Origin: JBBKWX01 sp037969175
GTDB lineage: Bacteria > Bacteroidota > Bacteroidia > AKYH767-A > JBBKVM01
NCBI GenBank assembly: GCA_037969175.1
Contig: JBBKWX010000230.1
Span: 1 to 15,239 of the forward strand
Direction of reading: 5' to 3'
DNA length: 15,239 nucleotides
Shown here: in pieces, positions 1 to 7,567 of the stretch
Numbering within the stretch: position 1 is the stretch's first letter
Layout of the letters: each line of letters starts with the position of its first letter
Notes under the pieces: generated by a model
Databases searched by the model: none
What the model saw: only the letters and a program-made list of their open reading frames with translations
Told to the model about the DNA's origin: nothing
Position numbers and translations under genes: made by a program

Positions 1-1039
1 CACTCAAATTTATCCCAAGCGGCGTACCTAATGTAAATTGATCATTGCTAAATGCTCCATCCATACTGCCTGTAAATTGAATTCCTAGGGTCGAATCCAT
101 TTCTGCAAAACCGGTAAACTTTACTGTATCTATACCGGGCCAAACAGCAGAATTATTATTGAGATCAAACACACGCGTTTCATTCCTGAATTTTACCTTC
201 CCTAAATCTACAACAGAGATTCCAGCTTGAAAATCATAGGGTTTATTATTGTTATTGCTGGTCTTTCTGTACATCAAACCAAAATCGATCGCATTACCTC
301 CACCTCTCACTTTGAATAAGGAAGATCCGTAATCTTCATTAAAAGCATGACCATACGTAACATCAGCTTCATAAACTACCAACAAATCGGAAGAAAGTAC
401 TTCATAATCGATATAACGGTTATCAATAAAAATTGAATTCAATCCCAACAATTTACGGTAGGTTATTCCTCCGGAAAGAGTCCCGCTTGAATTCTCGATC
501 AGGTTCATGCCAAATGAAAGTCCTAAATCGTAAAAACTCATAGCAGTTACCCGGAAAGCACCCGCTTCATATCTGATATTATGTTGAGGTGAAAAATCAA
601 ATCCTTCAAATGCAAATTTTGCAACGTGATACGGAATATCAACTGCTGATACAAAACTGGTAAGTCCTGTATGTATCCCTAAATAAAAATTCCCCGGTCT
701 TATATAGAATGAAGGCCCTTTCATCCATAATTGTGCATAAGCTCGTTTGTCTGCTTTCGTATAATAATCAAATACATCAACAGCATTATCCTGGCCGCCC
801 GTATCCCCAAATGGGCGTAATTCATTATCCGGAACATATAAATAATTGGAACGTGCAAAGACATCCAAAGCGATCAAATTAAATTCAATGGGTTTGTTTG
901 AGAACATGAACGAGGCAGGATTATACCGCACTCCCAAACTGTTTGAATAAAAACTTCCTGAAAATCCAATTGTTTCCTGAGCTGTGGCAACCGGAACAGA
1001 AAATAATAACAGTAAAAATGAAAATATCCTGATGTTCAC
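1..1039 (-). CDS. Outer-membrane beta-barrel protein, DUF5723-like (partial, C-terminus beyond window)
   Basis: The reverse strand is open from a GTG at 1039 to the window edge, giving 346 codons without a stop; the 3' end lies outside. The protein begins with a typical signal peptide (MNIRIFSFLLLLFSVPVATA, then Q). The mature part opens with a segment around the motif NPAS, then alternating hydrophobic/polar strands rich in Gly, Tyr, Phe and Asn, as in beta-barrels. An NPA motif near the mature N-terminus and this strand pattern recall the DUF5723 group of Bacteroidota outer-membrane proteins; a PorV/FadL-like barrel is the alternative. Function is unknown. The start is GTG because an ATG two bases upstream runs straight into TGA in its own frame, while the GTG frame gives the signal peptide; an upstream in-frame TTG is possible but less likely. 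It is divergent from yebC. No good -7 box was found in front of it. Confidence 0.62.
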   Translation of the reverse strand, partial: MNIRIFSFLLLLFSVPVATAQETIGFSGSFYSNSLGVRYNPASFMFSNKPIEFNLIALDVFARSNYLYVPDNELRPFGDTGGQDNAVDVFDYYTKADKRAYAQLWMKGPSFYIRPGNFYLGIHTGLTSFVSAVDIPYHVAKFAFEGFDFSPQHNIRYEAGAFRVTAMSFYDLGLSFGMNLIENSSGTLSGGITYRKLLGLNSIFIDNRYIDYEVLSSDLLVVYEADVTYGHAFNEDYGSSLFKVRGGGNAIDFGLMYRKTSNNNNKPYDFQAGISVVDLGKVKFRNETRVFDLNNNSAVWPGIDTVKFTGFAEMDSTLGIQFTGSMDGAFSNDQFTLGTPLGINLS

Positions 1040-1110
1040 ATATAAATTTAACAATAATTAAGAACTAACCTGATAACAAATTAGATTTTAGTAATTTTCA
1101 CTTTCCGGAG

Positions 1111-1138
1111 TTGAGCAAAAATGAATTTTATATTTTTG
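1111..1138 (+). promoter_or_regulatory. Predicted yebC promoter, TTG-N17-TATTTTTG
   Basis: TTG at 1111-1113 is followed after 17 nt by TATTTTTG at 1131-1138, which fits the TAnnTTTG -7 element of Bacteroidota with a -33 TTG. This is the only site in the window with both elements well placed. The start site would fall near 1144, leaving a leader of about 17 nt before the ATG at 1161. Confidence 0.6.
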
Positions 1139-1160
1139 CAATTAAATTGAATCTTAACAT

Positions 1161-1868
1161 ATGGGAAGAGCATTTGAAAAGCGTCGTGCAAGAAAAGAAG
1201 CACGTTGGGGAAAAGTAGCGAAAGCATTTACCAGACTTGGTAAAGAGATTGTTATCGCAGTCAAAGAAGGTGGACCGAATCCGGATACGAATGCCCGATT
1301 GAGAGTTGCAGTTCAAAATGCGAAAAGCATCAACATGCCGAAAGATCGCATTGACGCTGCGATCAAAAGAGCAAGTTCTAAAGATGAATCAGATTATCAG
1401 GAAATTGTATATGAAGGATATGGCCCATATGGTGTTGCAGTATTGATCGAATGTGCCACTGATAACCCCACAAGGACTGTTGCCAGTATTCGTCTCTATT
1501 TTAGCAAAGGTCAGGGAAGCCTTGGCAAGACAGGATCATTGGATTTTATTTTCGATAGAAAAGGAGTTTTTAGAATCTCAAAACAAAATATCAATATTGA
1601 TGATCTTGAATTGGAACTTATTGATTTTGGTCTCGAATCAATTACTGAAGAAGAAGATGGAATCTACATCTATACTGATTTCAGCAATTATGGCACCATG
1701 CAAAAAGCAATAGAAGACAAAGGTCTTGAGGTGCTTACATCTGAATTGCAACGGATTCCTTCTTCCTATTCTGAGTTAACAGAAGAACAAGAAGAAGAAA
1801 TACATGTGATGTTAGACAAGATGGAAGATGATGATGATGTACAAGCGGTATATCATAACATCAAATAA
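1161..1868 (+). CDS. yebC: YebC/PmpR/TACO1-family protein
   Basis: The product is 235 aa, the usual length for this family. It starts with MGRAFEKRRARKEARW, the Bacteroidota version of the conserved basic N-terminus (AGHSKWANIKHRK in E. coli). Further family signatures are GGPNPDTNARLR (about residues 38-49), the NMPKDRIDAAIKRA helix (58-71), the segment EIVYEGYGPYGVAVLIE, and TDNPTRTVASIR. The C-terminal domain is acidic. Members have been described as DNA-binding regulators (PmpR, YebC), and more recently YebC/TACO1 proteins were reported to relieve ribosome stalling at proline stretches. Which role applies here cannot be read from sequence. The protein is cytoplasmic, and the gene has its own promoter. 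It converges on the FAD-oxidase gene with only 2 bp between the stop codons. Confidence 0.95.
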   Translation: MGRAFEKRRARKEARWGKVAKAFTRLGKEIVIAVKEGGPNPDTNARLRVAVQNAKSINMPKDRIDAAIKRASSKDESDYQEIVYEGYGPYGVAVLIECATDNPTRTVASIRLYFSKGQGSLGKTGSLDFIFDRKGVFRISKQNINIDDLELELIDFGLESITEEEDGIYIYTDFSNYGTMQKAIEDKGLEVLTSELQRIPSSYSELTEEQEEEIHVMLDKMEDDDDVQAVYHNIK

Positions 1869-1870
1869 GA

Positions 1871-3271
1871 TCAGTTAAAGATCTTTCCAGGATTAAGAAT
1901 CATATTGGGGTCAAACAATAGTTTGATCCCTTTTTGTATTCTGGTCTGAGCTTCATCAAACGGAATATCCATATATCCTTTCTGAACCAAGCCAATTCCA
2001 TGTTCTCCTGAAATGGTACCGCCCAGATCCACACAAAGCTGGAAAATCTCGCGTATCCCTTTCGGTACCTCCGTATTCCAGTCTGAATCTGACATGTTTT
2101 CTTTGATAATATTAACATGCAAATTTCCGTCTCCGGCATGGCCATAGCAAACAGAGCGGAAGCCATATTTAGCCCCGATATCTTTAACACCTTTTAGTAA
2201 AATGGGCAATTCTGCACGTGGCACAACGGTGTCCTCCTCTTTATAAACAGAGTGCGACTTTACAGCTTCACCAACTGCTCTTCTCATTTTCCACAAATCA
2301 TTTTTTTGTTGTGCCGATTCAGCAAAAAGGATCTCGTCACATTCATAAGAGTACATGAGTTCGGAGATCTTTTCACAATCACTCATCAATGCCTCCGGAT
2401 CATTTCCATCAACTTCTACTAAAAGATGAGCTGAAATTTCATCCTTAACAGGAATAGAAACATCGACAAATTTTGCAACCCAGTCAATAGCATCTCTCTC
2501 CATAAACTCGAGTGCAGAAGGAGTAAAACCGGCTCTAAATACAGCACTTACAGCTTCACAAGCTTTCTCGGCAGAATGAAATGGAACCAGCATCAACAAA
2601 TTATGCTGAGGATAAGGAATCAACCGGAAAACGATTTGGGTAATGATTCCCAATGTACCTTCGCTTCCAATCATCAACTGGGTGAGGTTATAACCGGTTG
2701 CATTTTTTAATACATTCGCACCCGTCCAAATTATTTCACCCTGAGGTAAAACAACCTGCACATTCAACACATAATCTTTTGTTACGCCATATTTCACAGC
2801 CTTAGGTCCACCGGCACTTTCAGCTAAATTACCTCCTAGAAAACAGGAGCCCCGACTGGCAGGATCAGGTGGATAAAACAAGCCCTTTTCAATGACCGCA
2901 TCCTGAAAAACCTGATTGATCACTCCCGGTTCCACCTTTGCCTGTAGATTACGTTCATCTATTTCAATGATCCGATTTAGTCTTGATGTACTGATCACAA
3001 GTCCGCCAAATATGGGTAACGCACCACCACTAAGACCGGTGCCTGCACCTCTGGGAGTAACAGCTATCATTTCCCGGTTGCATATTTTCAATAATGCAGA
3101 GATCTCCTCTGCGTTAGCCGGCCTGGCTACTGCATGGGGCAGGAAATGCAAGTCTTCAGTTTGATCTGAAGCATGAGAATTCAACATTTCTTCGTCGGTA
3201 AAAATGAATTCTCTACCACAAATAATTCGAAATTCTTCAAGTACCGCGGGTGAAATTCCGGAATAGTTCAT
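1871..3271 (-). CDS. FAD-linked 2-hydroxyacid oxidase/dehydrogenase (GlcD / D-lactate dehydrogenase type)
   Basis: The product is 466 aa, matching single-subunit GlcD-like flavoproteins of the PCMH FAD-binding (vanillyl-alcohol oxidase) superfamily. The FAD domain shows PRGAGTGLSGGA (73-84), PPDPASR (134-140) and GGNLAESAGGPKAVKYG (146-162), followed by NATGYNLTQLMIGSEGTLGI. The C-terminal FAD-oxidase domain has GHAGDGNLH (377-385) and SGEHGIG (421-427), supplying the metal/substrate residues expected in D-lactate and glycolate dehydrogenases (H378, H385, E423, H424), and ends with DPNMILNPGKIF. It should oxidise a D-2-hydroxyacid (lactate, glycolate or similar) to the 2-oxoacid with electrons passed to a carrier. 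The exact substrate is not resolvable, and no GlcE/GlcF partner gene is adjacent. The ATG at 3271 lies 4 nt after a TATCTTTG element, so the message may be leaderless. Confidence 0.9.
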   Translation of the reverse strand: MNYSGISPAVLEEFRIICGREFIFTDEEMLNSHASDQTEDLHFLPHAVARPANAEEISALLKICNREMIAVTPRGAGTGLSGGALPIFGGLVISTSRLNRIIEIDERNLQAKVEPGVINQVFQDAVIEKGLFYPPDPASRGSCFLGGNLAESAGGPKAVKYGVTKDYVLNVQVVLPQGEIIWTGANVLKNATGYNLTQLMIGSEGTLGIITQIVFRLIPYPQHNLLMLVPFHSAEKACEAVSAVFRAGFTPSALEFMERDAIDWVAKFVDVSIPVKDEISAHLLVEVDGNDPEALMSDCEKISELMYSYECDEILFAESAQQKNDLWKMRRAVGEAVKSHSVYKEEDTVVPRAELPILLKGVKDIGAKYGFRSVCYGHAGDGNLHVNIIKENMSDSDWNTEVPKGIREIFQLCVDLGGTISGEHGIGLVQKGYMDIPFDEAQTRIQKGIKLLFDPNMILNPGKIFN

Positions 3272-3275
3272 GGTA

Positions 3276-3283
3276 CAAAGATA
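3276..3283 (-). promoter_or_regulatory. Predicted -7 element TATCTTTG for the FAD-oxidase gene
   Basis: The reverse strand reads TATCTTTG, then TACC, then the ATG at 3271. This is a perfect TAnnTTTG match only 4 nt from the start codon. No TTG was seen at the usual -33 distance, so the call rests on the -7 element and its position. Confidence 0.5.
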
Positions 3284-3318
3284 ACATGATTACAAATCTC
3301 CCGAAGGGCTTTTTTGGC

Positions 3319-3326
3319 TATCTTTC
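3319..3326 (+). promoter_or_regulatory. Possible -7 element TATCTTTC for the dipeptidyl-peptidase gene
   Basis: TATCTTTC differs from TAnnTTTG only in the last base. It ends 5 nt before the ATG at 3332, the same geometry as the divergent neighbour's element. No -33 TTG is visible at the normal spacing. Confidence 0.35.
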
Positions 3327-3331
3327 GGCCC

Positions 3332-5554
3332 ATGAAAACATACAATATGCGATCTATAGTTTTGGCTTGTTTTATTCTTTTTATTTCAATTGACAATCTT
3401 CAAGCGCAGACTGAAAATTTAGGTTTATTGAAGGTGGAGGATATCTGGTCGAATGGGAAATTATGGGCAAGGACATCACCGGGCTTCAATTCCATGAATG
3501 ATGGGCTTCGATATACAAACAGTGTGGACAACGCAGATGGAAGCAAAGATGTAATTATCTATGACTATAAAACCGGAAAAGAAAAACAAGTTCTGATCAA
3601 TGGTTCAGAACTTGTTTTGCCCGGAGGTTCTATTTTGAAATATTCCGATTATCATTTCAATTCAACAGAGACCTCAGTAATCCTGGAAACTTCAGTTGTA
3701 CATATTGATCGCTTTTCTAAAGCAGCGGATTTTTATATTTATGATCTTGTATCTAAAACATTGCAACTTCTCTCTAAGCAAGGAAAGCAACGTTATGCCG
3801 AATATTCACCGGATGGTAAAATGATCGCATTTTTCAGAGAAAATAATTTATATGTTAAAGTTCTTGATTCCGGAAAAGAGATAGCTGTAACCAAGGACGG
3901 TCAAAAAAATCGCATAATCAACGGTGCCGGAGATTGGGTATATTCTGAAGAGTTTGCTGTTGAAAGAGCTTACAGATGGTCACCTGACAGCAAAAGGATA
4001 GCCTATATGAGATTTGATGAAACCGAAGTAAAGGACTTCACTTATATGCGATACGATAGTCTCTACCCTACTCCGATTACTTTTAAATATCCCAAAGCAG
4101 GAGAGAAAAACTCGATAGTCAGCGTTCATGTATTTGATCTCACAACAGAGAAAAGTACGAAGATGAATGTAGGTGAAAACGTTGATCAATATATTCCCAG
4201 AATCAAATGGACAAATGATCCTGAACAATTAAGCATCTTCAGATTGAACAGGCATCAAAACAAACTTGAACTGATACTTGCCAATTCCAGCGATGGGAAT
4301 TCTAAAGTTATCCTTACCGAAGAAAATGAAACTTTTCTTGAAATTGATGATGATCTGGATTTCCTGGAGGATGGAAAAAAATTCGTTTGGACCAGCACCC
4401 GGGATGGATACAATCATATCTATCTCATGGGAATGGAAGGCAATGTGATAAAGCAGATCACAAAAGGGAACTGGGATGTAACCCAATTTTACGGTTTTGA
4501 TAGTAAGTCAAATTTATTCTATTATCAAAGTGCTGAAAATAGCTCAACGCAAAGGCAGGTATACAGTATCAATTTGAACGGAGAGAAAACCCTGCTAAGC
4601 TATAAGGATGGTGTAAATACAGCCGAATTTAGTTCAACATTTAAATATTTCATGTTGGTCTATTCCACCACTTCCACTCCATTTATCAGCACGATCAGAG
4701 ATTCAAAAGGAAAGGATATCCGGGTTTTGAATGATAATAAGTTAGTCAAAGAAAGACTGGCTGCATTTAAACTCAGCAAGAAAGAGTTTTTTGAATTTAC
4801 TACTGATGATGGAATCTCTTTGAAGGGATGGATGATAAAGCCGGCAGAATTTCAGAGCAGAGAGCGGTACCCGGTTTTGATGCATGTCTATGGAGGGCCG
4901 GGGTCACAAGCTGTTGTAAATCAAACCGTGATGGATCAATGGGAAAACGGAGACTATTTGTGGCATCAGCTATTGGCGCAAAAAGGGTACATTGTCGTGA
5001 GTGTTGATAACAGAGGAACAGGTGCAAGAGGCTTGGAGTTTAACTCATGTATCTATGGCAGGATGGGCGAACTTGAAACGAATGATCAATTGCAGGTCAT
5101 TAAATATCTAAGTAATTTGCCTTATGTCGACTCAGAAAGAATTGGAGTTCAGGGATGGAGTTTTGGAGGATATTTGACCGGATTATTAATGACAAAAGGA
5201 AATGGGGTGATCAAGGCAGGGATAGCAGTTGCACCCATCACAAACTGGAGATATTATGATTCCGTATATATTGAAAGATACTTGAAAACACCTCTTGAAA
5301 ACCCCGCGGGTTATGATCAAAACAGCCCTATCACTTTTGCAAAAGATCTCAAAGGAAAATTATTATTGATGCATGGAAGTGGAGATGATAATGTACATTA
5401 TCAAAATACACTTATGTTTACAAATGAGTTGATAAAATACAATAAGCAATTTGAACAATTCATTTATCCAAACAGGGATCATAATATTGGCGGTGGAGGT
5501 GCGAGATTACATATCTATACAAAAATGACTGACTTTATAATCAAAAATCTGTGA
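3332..5554 (+). CDS. Dipeptidyl-peptidase IV homologue, family S9B, exported
   Basis: From the ATG at 3332 the protein is 740 aa, the normal length for DPP IV. A signal peptide is visible (hydrophobic stretch RSIVLACFILFISI, then a cut near LQAQ). The N-terminal half is the beta-propeller. It contains DWVYSEE at 201-207, where E206/E207 match the double glutamate that holds the substrate's free N-terminus in DPP IV. The C-terminal alpha/beta-hydrolase domain has YGGPGS, GWSFGG with nucleophile S610, GSGDDNVH with D685, and RDHNIGG with H717: a complete Ser-Asp-His triad in the right order and spacing. Expected role: periplasmic or surface release of X-Pro dipeptides from oligopeptides. The frame is open upstream to a TTG at 3314, but ATG 3332 gives a cleaner signal peptide and sits just after a -7-like element. 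The 3' end overlaps the antiporter gene by 4 nt (GTGA). Confidence 0.93.
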   Translation: MKTYNMRSIVLACFILFISIDNLQAQTENLGLLKVEDIWSNGKLWARTSPGFNSMNDGLRYTNSVDNADGSKDVIIYDYKTGKEKQVLINGSELVLPGGSILKYSDYHFNSTETSVILETSVVHIDRFSKAADFYIYDLVSKTLQLLSKQGKQRYAEYSPDGKMIAFFRENNLYVKVLDSGKEIAVTKDGQKNRIINGAGDWVYSEEFAVERAYRWSPDSKRIAYMRFDETEVKDFTYMRYDSLYPTPITFKYPKAGEKNSIVSVHVFDLTTEKSTKMNVGENVDQYIPRIKWTNDPEQLSIFRLNRHQNKLELILANSSDGNSKVILTEENETFLEIDDDLDFLEDGKKFVWTSTRDGYNHIYLMGMEGNVIKQITKGNWDVTQFYGFDSKSNLFYYQSAENSSTQRQVYSINLNGEKTLLSYKDGVNTAEFSSTFKYFMLVYSTTSTPFISTIRDSKGKDIRVLNDNKLVKERLAAFKLSKKEFFEFTTDDGISLKGWMIKPAEFQSRERYPVLMHVYGGPGSQAVVNQTVMDQWENGDYLWHQLLAQKGYIVVSVDNRGTGARGLEFNSCIYGRMGELETNDQLQVIKYLSNLPYVDSERIGVQGWSFGGYLTGLLMTKGNGVIKAGIAVAPITNWRYYDSVYIERYLKTPLENPAGYDQNSPITFAKDLKGKLLLMHGSGDDNVHYQNTLMFTNELIKYNKQFEQFIYPNRDHNIGGGGARLHIYTKMTDFIIKNL

Positions 5555-6519
5555 TCTATTTTTTATTCTTTCTTGGATTTATTCTGTTAATAAAAGGGGC
5601 AGATCTATTGGTAGATGGTGCTGTAGCTATCGCCAATAAATTCAAAGTATCCCCTATTATTATAGGTCTTACTATTGTGGCATTCGGCACTTCACTCCCA
5701 GAGCTTATCGTTAATATTTTTGCAAGCATTGAAGGCAATACGGATCTGGCGATTGGGAACATTGTTGGAAGTAACATTGCAAATATCCTATTGATCTTAG
5801 GGATATCTGCGATGATTTACCCTCTGGCTGTTCAAAAACAAACCACTTATAACGAAATACCTTTTTCACTGCTGGCAGCATTGGTTTTGGGCATCCTTGC
5901 TAATGATGTTCTATTAGATTCCAATGCCGGGGCTTCAATTGATATACTTAGCAGAAGCAATGGTCTTCTCTTGTTATGCTTTTTTATAATCTTCATGTAT
6001 TATGTTGTTTCCTTATCAAAAAAATCTGCAACACATGATATTCCTGAAGAAGTACAAGTTCAAATGAATTCATATAAAGCTGTTATATACGTTGTACTTG
6101 GGATGGTAGGACTAACGGTAGGTGGTAATTGGATAGTAGATGGAGCGGTATTTATGGCCACTCAATTTGGCATCTCACAAGCATTGGTAGGTTTAACTGT
6201 AGTTGCAATTGGAACTTCATTACCGGAGCTGGCTACAAGTGCGGTAGCAGCTTATAAAAAGAACACGGATATAGCTATCGGAAACGTAGTCGGTTCTAAT
6301 ATTTTTAATATTTTTTGGATATTGGGAATAAGTAGCGTCATAAAACCTTTGCCATTTAATGCTGCATTAAATCAGGATATTTTTATCTCTATCATAGCAA
6401 GTTTTTTACTTTTCATCTTCCTTTTTATTGGCAAAAAACAATTGCTTGAACGTTGGCAAGGATTGATGTTTACGTTGATGTACATTGCATACATTGTCTA
6501 TCTTGTCAATAGAGGATAA
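5551..6519 (+). CDS. Calcium/sodium antiporter, CaCA superfamily (YrbG-like)
   Basis: The product is 322 aa and very hydrophobic, with about ten membrane segments in two homologous halves. Each half carries the alpha-repeat of cation/Ca2+ exchangers: GLTIVAFGTSLPEL with E51 and GNIVGSN (69-75) in the first, and GLTVVAIGTSLPEL with E226 and GNVVGSN (244-250) in the second. The two acidic residues bind the cation. The N-terminus (MIYFLFFLGFILLIKGADLL) is typical of YrbG-like proteins, so the GTG at 5551 is the likely start even though it overlaps the previous stop (GTGA). That overlap suggests translational coupling to the peptidase gene. Expected role: Na+-driven or K+-dependent Ca2+ extrusion across the inner membrane. 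The short loop near residues 155-175 separates the halves. Confidence 0.92.
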   Translation: MIYFLFFLGFILLIKGADLLVDGAVAIANKFKVSPIIIGLTIVAFGTSLPELIVNIFASIEGNTDLAIGNIVGSNIANILLILGISAMIYPLAVQKQTTYNEIPFSLLAALVLGILANDVLLDSNAGASIDILSRSNGLLLLCFFIIFMYYVVSLSKKSATHDIPEEVQVQMNSYKAVIYVVLGMVGLTVGGNWIVDGAVFMATQFGISQALVGLTVVAIGTSLPELATSAVAAYKKNTDIAIGNVVGSNIFNIFWILGISSVIKPLPFNAALNQDIFISIIASFLLFIFLFIGKKQLLERWQGLMFTLMYIAYIVYLVNRG

Positions 6520-6538
6520 TCATATAAGAGGTAAGGAA

Positions 6539-7471
6539 TCAAGGATTACAATCCGAATACTCTTTTACAGCTAAACGGAACCAAACTATTTCTGACTTTC
6601 TCCCCGGAATATCCCAATATCCTGAATATGTGACTTGAGCAGGTATAGCTTTATTATGATAAGGTAATAGATCAATTGTAATATCTATATCGAGATCTGC
6701 CAATAAGCCATGATACGTATAATTTGTTTTTCTCCTTAATACTTCATAGCTGCCTTTCCTGAACCAGGTTTCAAAAGACTTCACTATTGGCTTGTCATCT
6801 GTTTTTCCTTTGCCATCAACTTTTGCATTGCAGGTAAAAACATAACAATTTATACTGTCTGATAATAGTTCAGGGCGAATAGAGTAATCATAATACTTTA
6901 TCATATCATCTTCAAAAATTGCAAGTCTTTTTCCAATAAAGGGAAGTTCAATTGCAGCTCCGGGAGAGAAAACCAGATCCTTCAATTTGTCATAATCAGA
7001 GGTGGATCTTTTTCCATCTTTCTTTGAAAAACTTGAATTTGGATTTGTTTTCTCGACCTCAGGAAAAAATGCTTTTTCAAAAAGAACGGCAGTATAGTAT
7101 TTATAATTCCCCTTTTTATCTTTTAATTTTCCTTCTATTTTTTCATCAAGCATAATGACTCCTCTGTTCAATGAATCACACAGGTGTATTGAACGCCTGT
7201 CCAGAACTACTTTTTCTTCCGCTTCTCTATCAAAAATAACCAGCCTGCTGTCCATCTTATAATTCCCTTTTCTGAGCATCCTGAAAGCATTATGAAGTGT
7301 TGTGTCGCTTTTCTGAATCTGAATAAAACTATTGATATTCAGTTCTGTCTTAAACGCTTCAATAATCATAGGATCAAGGCTGACACTCTTGACTATTTTA
7401 TCATCCTGTGCGTTTGCAACATGGAAAAACAAACAGCAATAAGAAATCAAAAGGCATCTAATCAACTTCAT
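6539..7471 (-). CDS. Exported protein of unknown function
   Basis: The product is 310 aa with a clear signal peptide (MKLIRCLLISYCCLFFHVANA, then Q); the cysteines do not form a convincing lipobox, so it is probably periplasmic rather than a lipoprotein. I do not recognise a family. The C-terminal part has alternating strands, including FETWFRKGSYEVLRRKTNY and PAQVTYSGYWDIPGRKSE, a pattern that loosely recalls LolA/LolB-like half-barrels in which a Trp strand is followed by polar strands; this is only a guess. No catalytic motif is visible. It converges on the antiporter gene with 19 bp between the stop codons. The ATG at 7471 is 4 nt after a TACCTTTG element. It lies beyond the terminator of the Omp28-like gene on the same strand, so it is likely its own transcription unit. 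Confidence 0.75.
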   Translation of the reverse strand: MKLIRCLLISYCCLFFHVANAQDDKIVKSVSLDPMIIEAFKTELNINSFIQIQKSDTTLHNAFRMLRKGNYKMDSRLVIFDREAEEKVVLDRRSIHLCDSLNRGVIMLDEKIEGKLKDKKGNYKYYTAVLFEKAFFPEVEKTNPNSSFSKKDGKRSTSDYDKLKDLVFSPGAAIELPFIGKRLAIFEDDMIKYYDYSIRPELLSDSINCYVFTCNAKVDGKGKTDDKPIVKSFETWFRKGSYEVLRRKTNYTYHGLLADLDIDITIDLLPYHNKAIPAQVTYSGYWDIPGRKSEIVWFRLAVKEYSDCNP

Positions 7472-7475
7472 TCTT

Positions 7476-7483
7476 CAAAGGTA
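7476..7483 (-). promoter_or_regulatory. Predicted -7 element TACCTTTG for the unknown exported protein gene
   Basis: The reverse strand reads TACCTTTG, AAGA, ATG. The -7 element matches TAnnTTTG fully and ends 4 nt before the start codon, as at 3276-3283. No TTG at the standard -33 spacing was found. Confidence 0.5.
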
Positions 7484-7523
7484 GAGACAATAATTTTGTC
7501 CTGGATTTTAACTTTATGGCAAT

Positions 7524-7550
7524 AAAAAAAGGCCGGATTACCGGCCTTTT
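7524..7550 (-). terminator. Intrinsic terminator of the Omp28/T9SS gene
   Basis: A perfect 6-bp GC-only stem GGCCGG / CCGGCC (7531-7536 and 7541-7546) with a 4-nt loop is flanked by A7 on one side and T4 on the other. Read on the reverse strand, the hairpin is followed by seven T residues, 17 nt or more after the stop codon at 7568. A-T pairs can lengthen the stem. It points to leftward termination, though the T4 side could give weak termination rightward. Confidence 0.9.
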
Positions 7551-7567
7551 CAATAGTATTTTCAAAA

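Noticed and set aside
1128..1316. Reverse-strand frame opposite the start of yebC, and similar frames opposite or inside other genes
   Set aside because: They are shadows of well-supported genes and have no independent evidence.
3314..3331. A TTG start at 3314 for the dipeptidyl peptidase
   Set aside because: The ATG at 3332 gives a better signal peptide and stands just after a -7-like element that would be inside the longer coding region.
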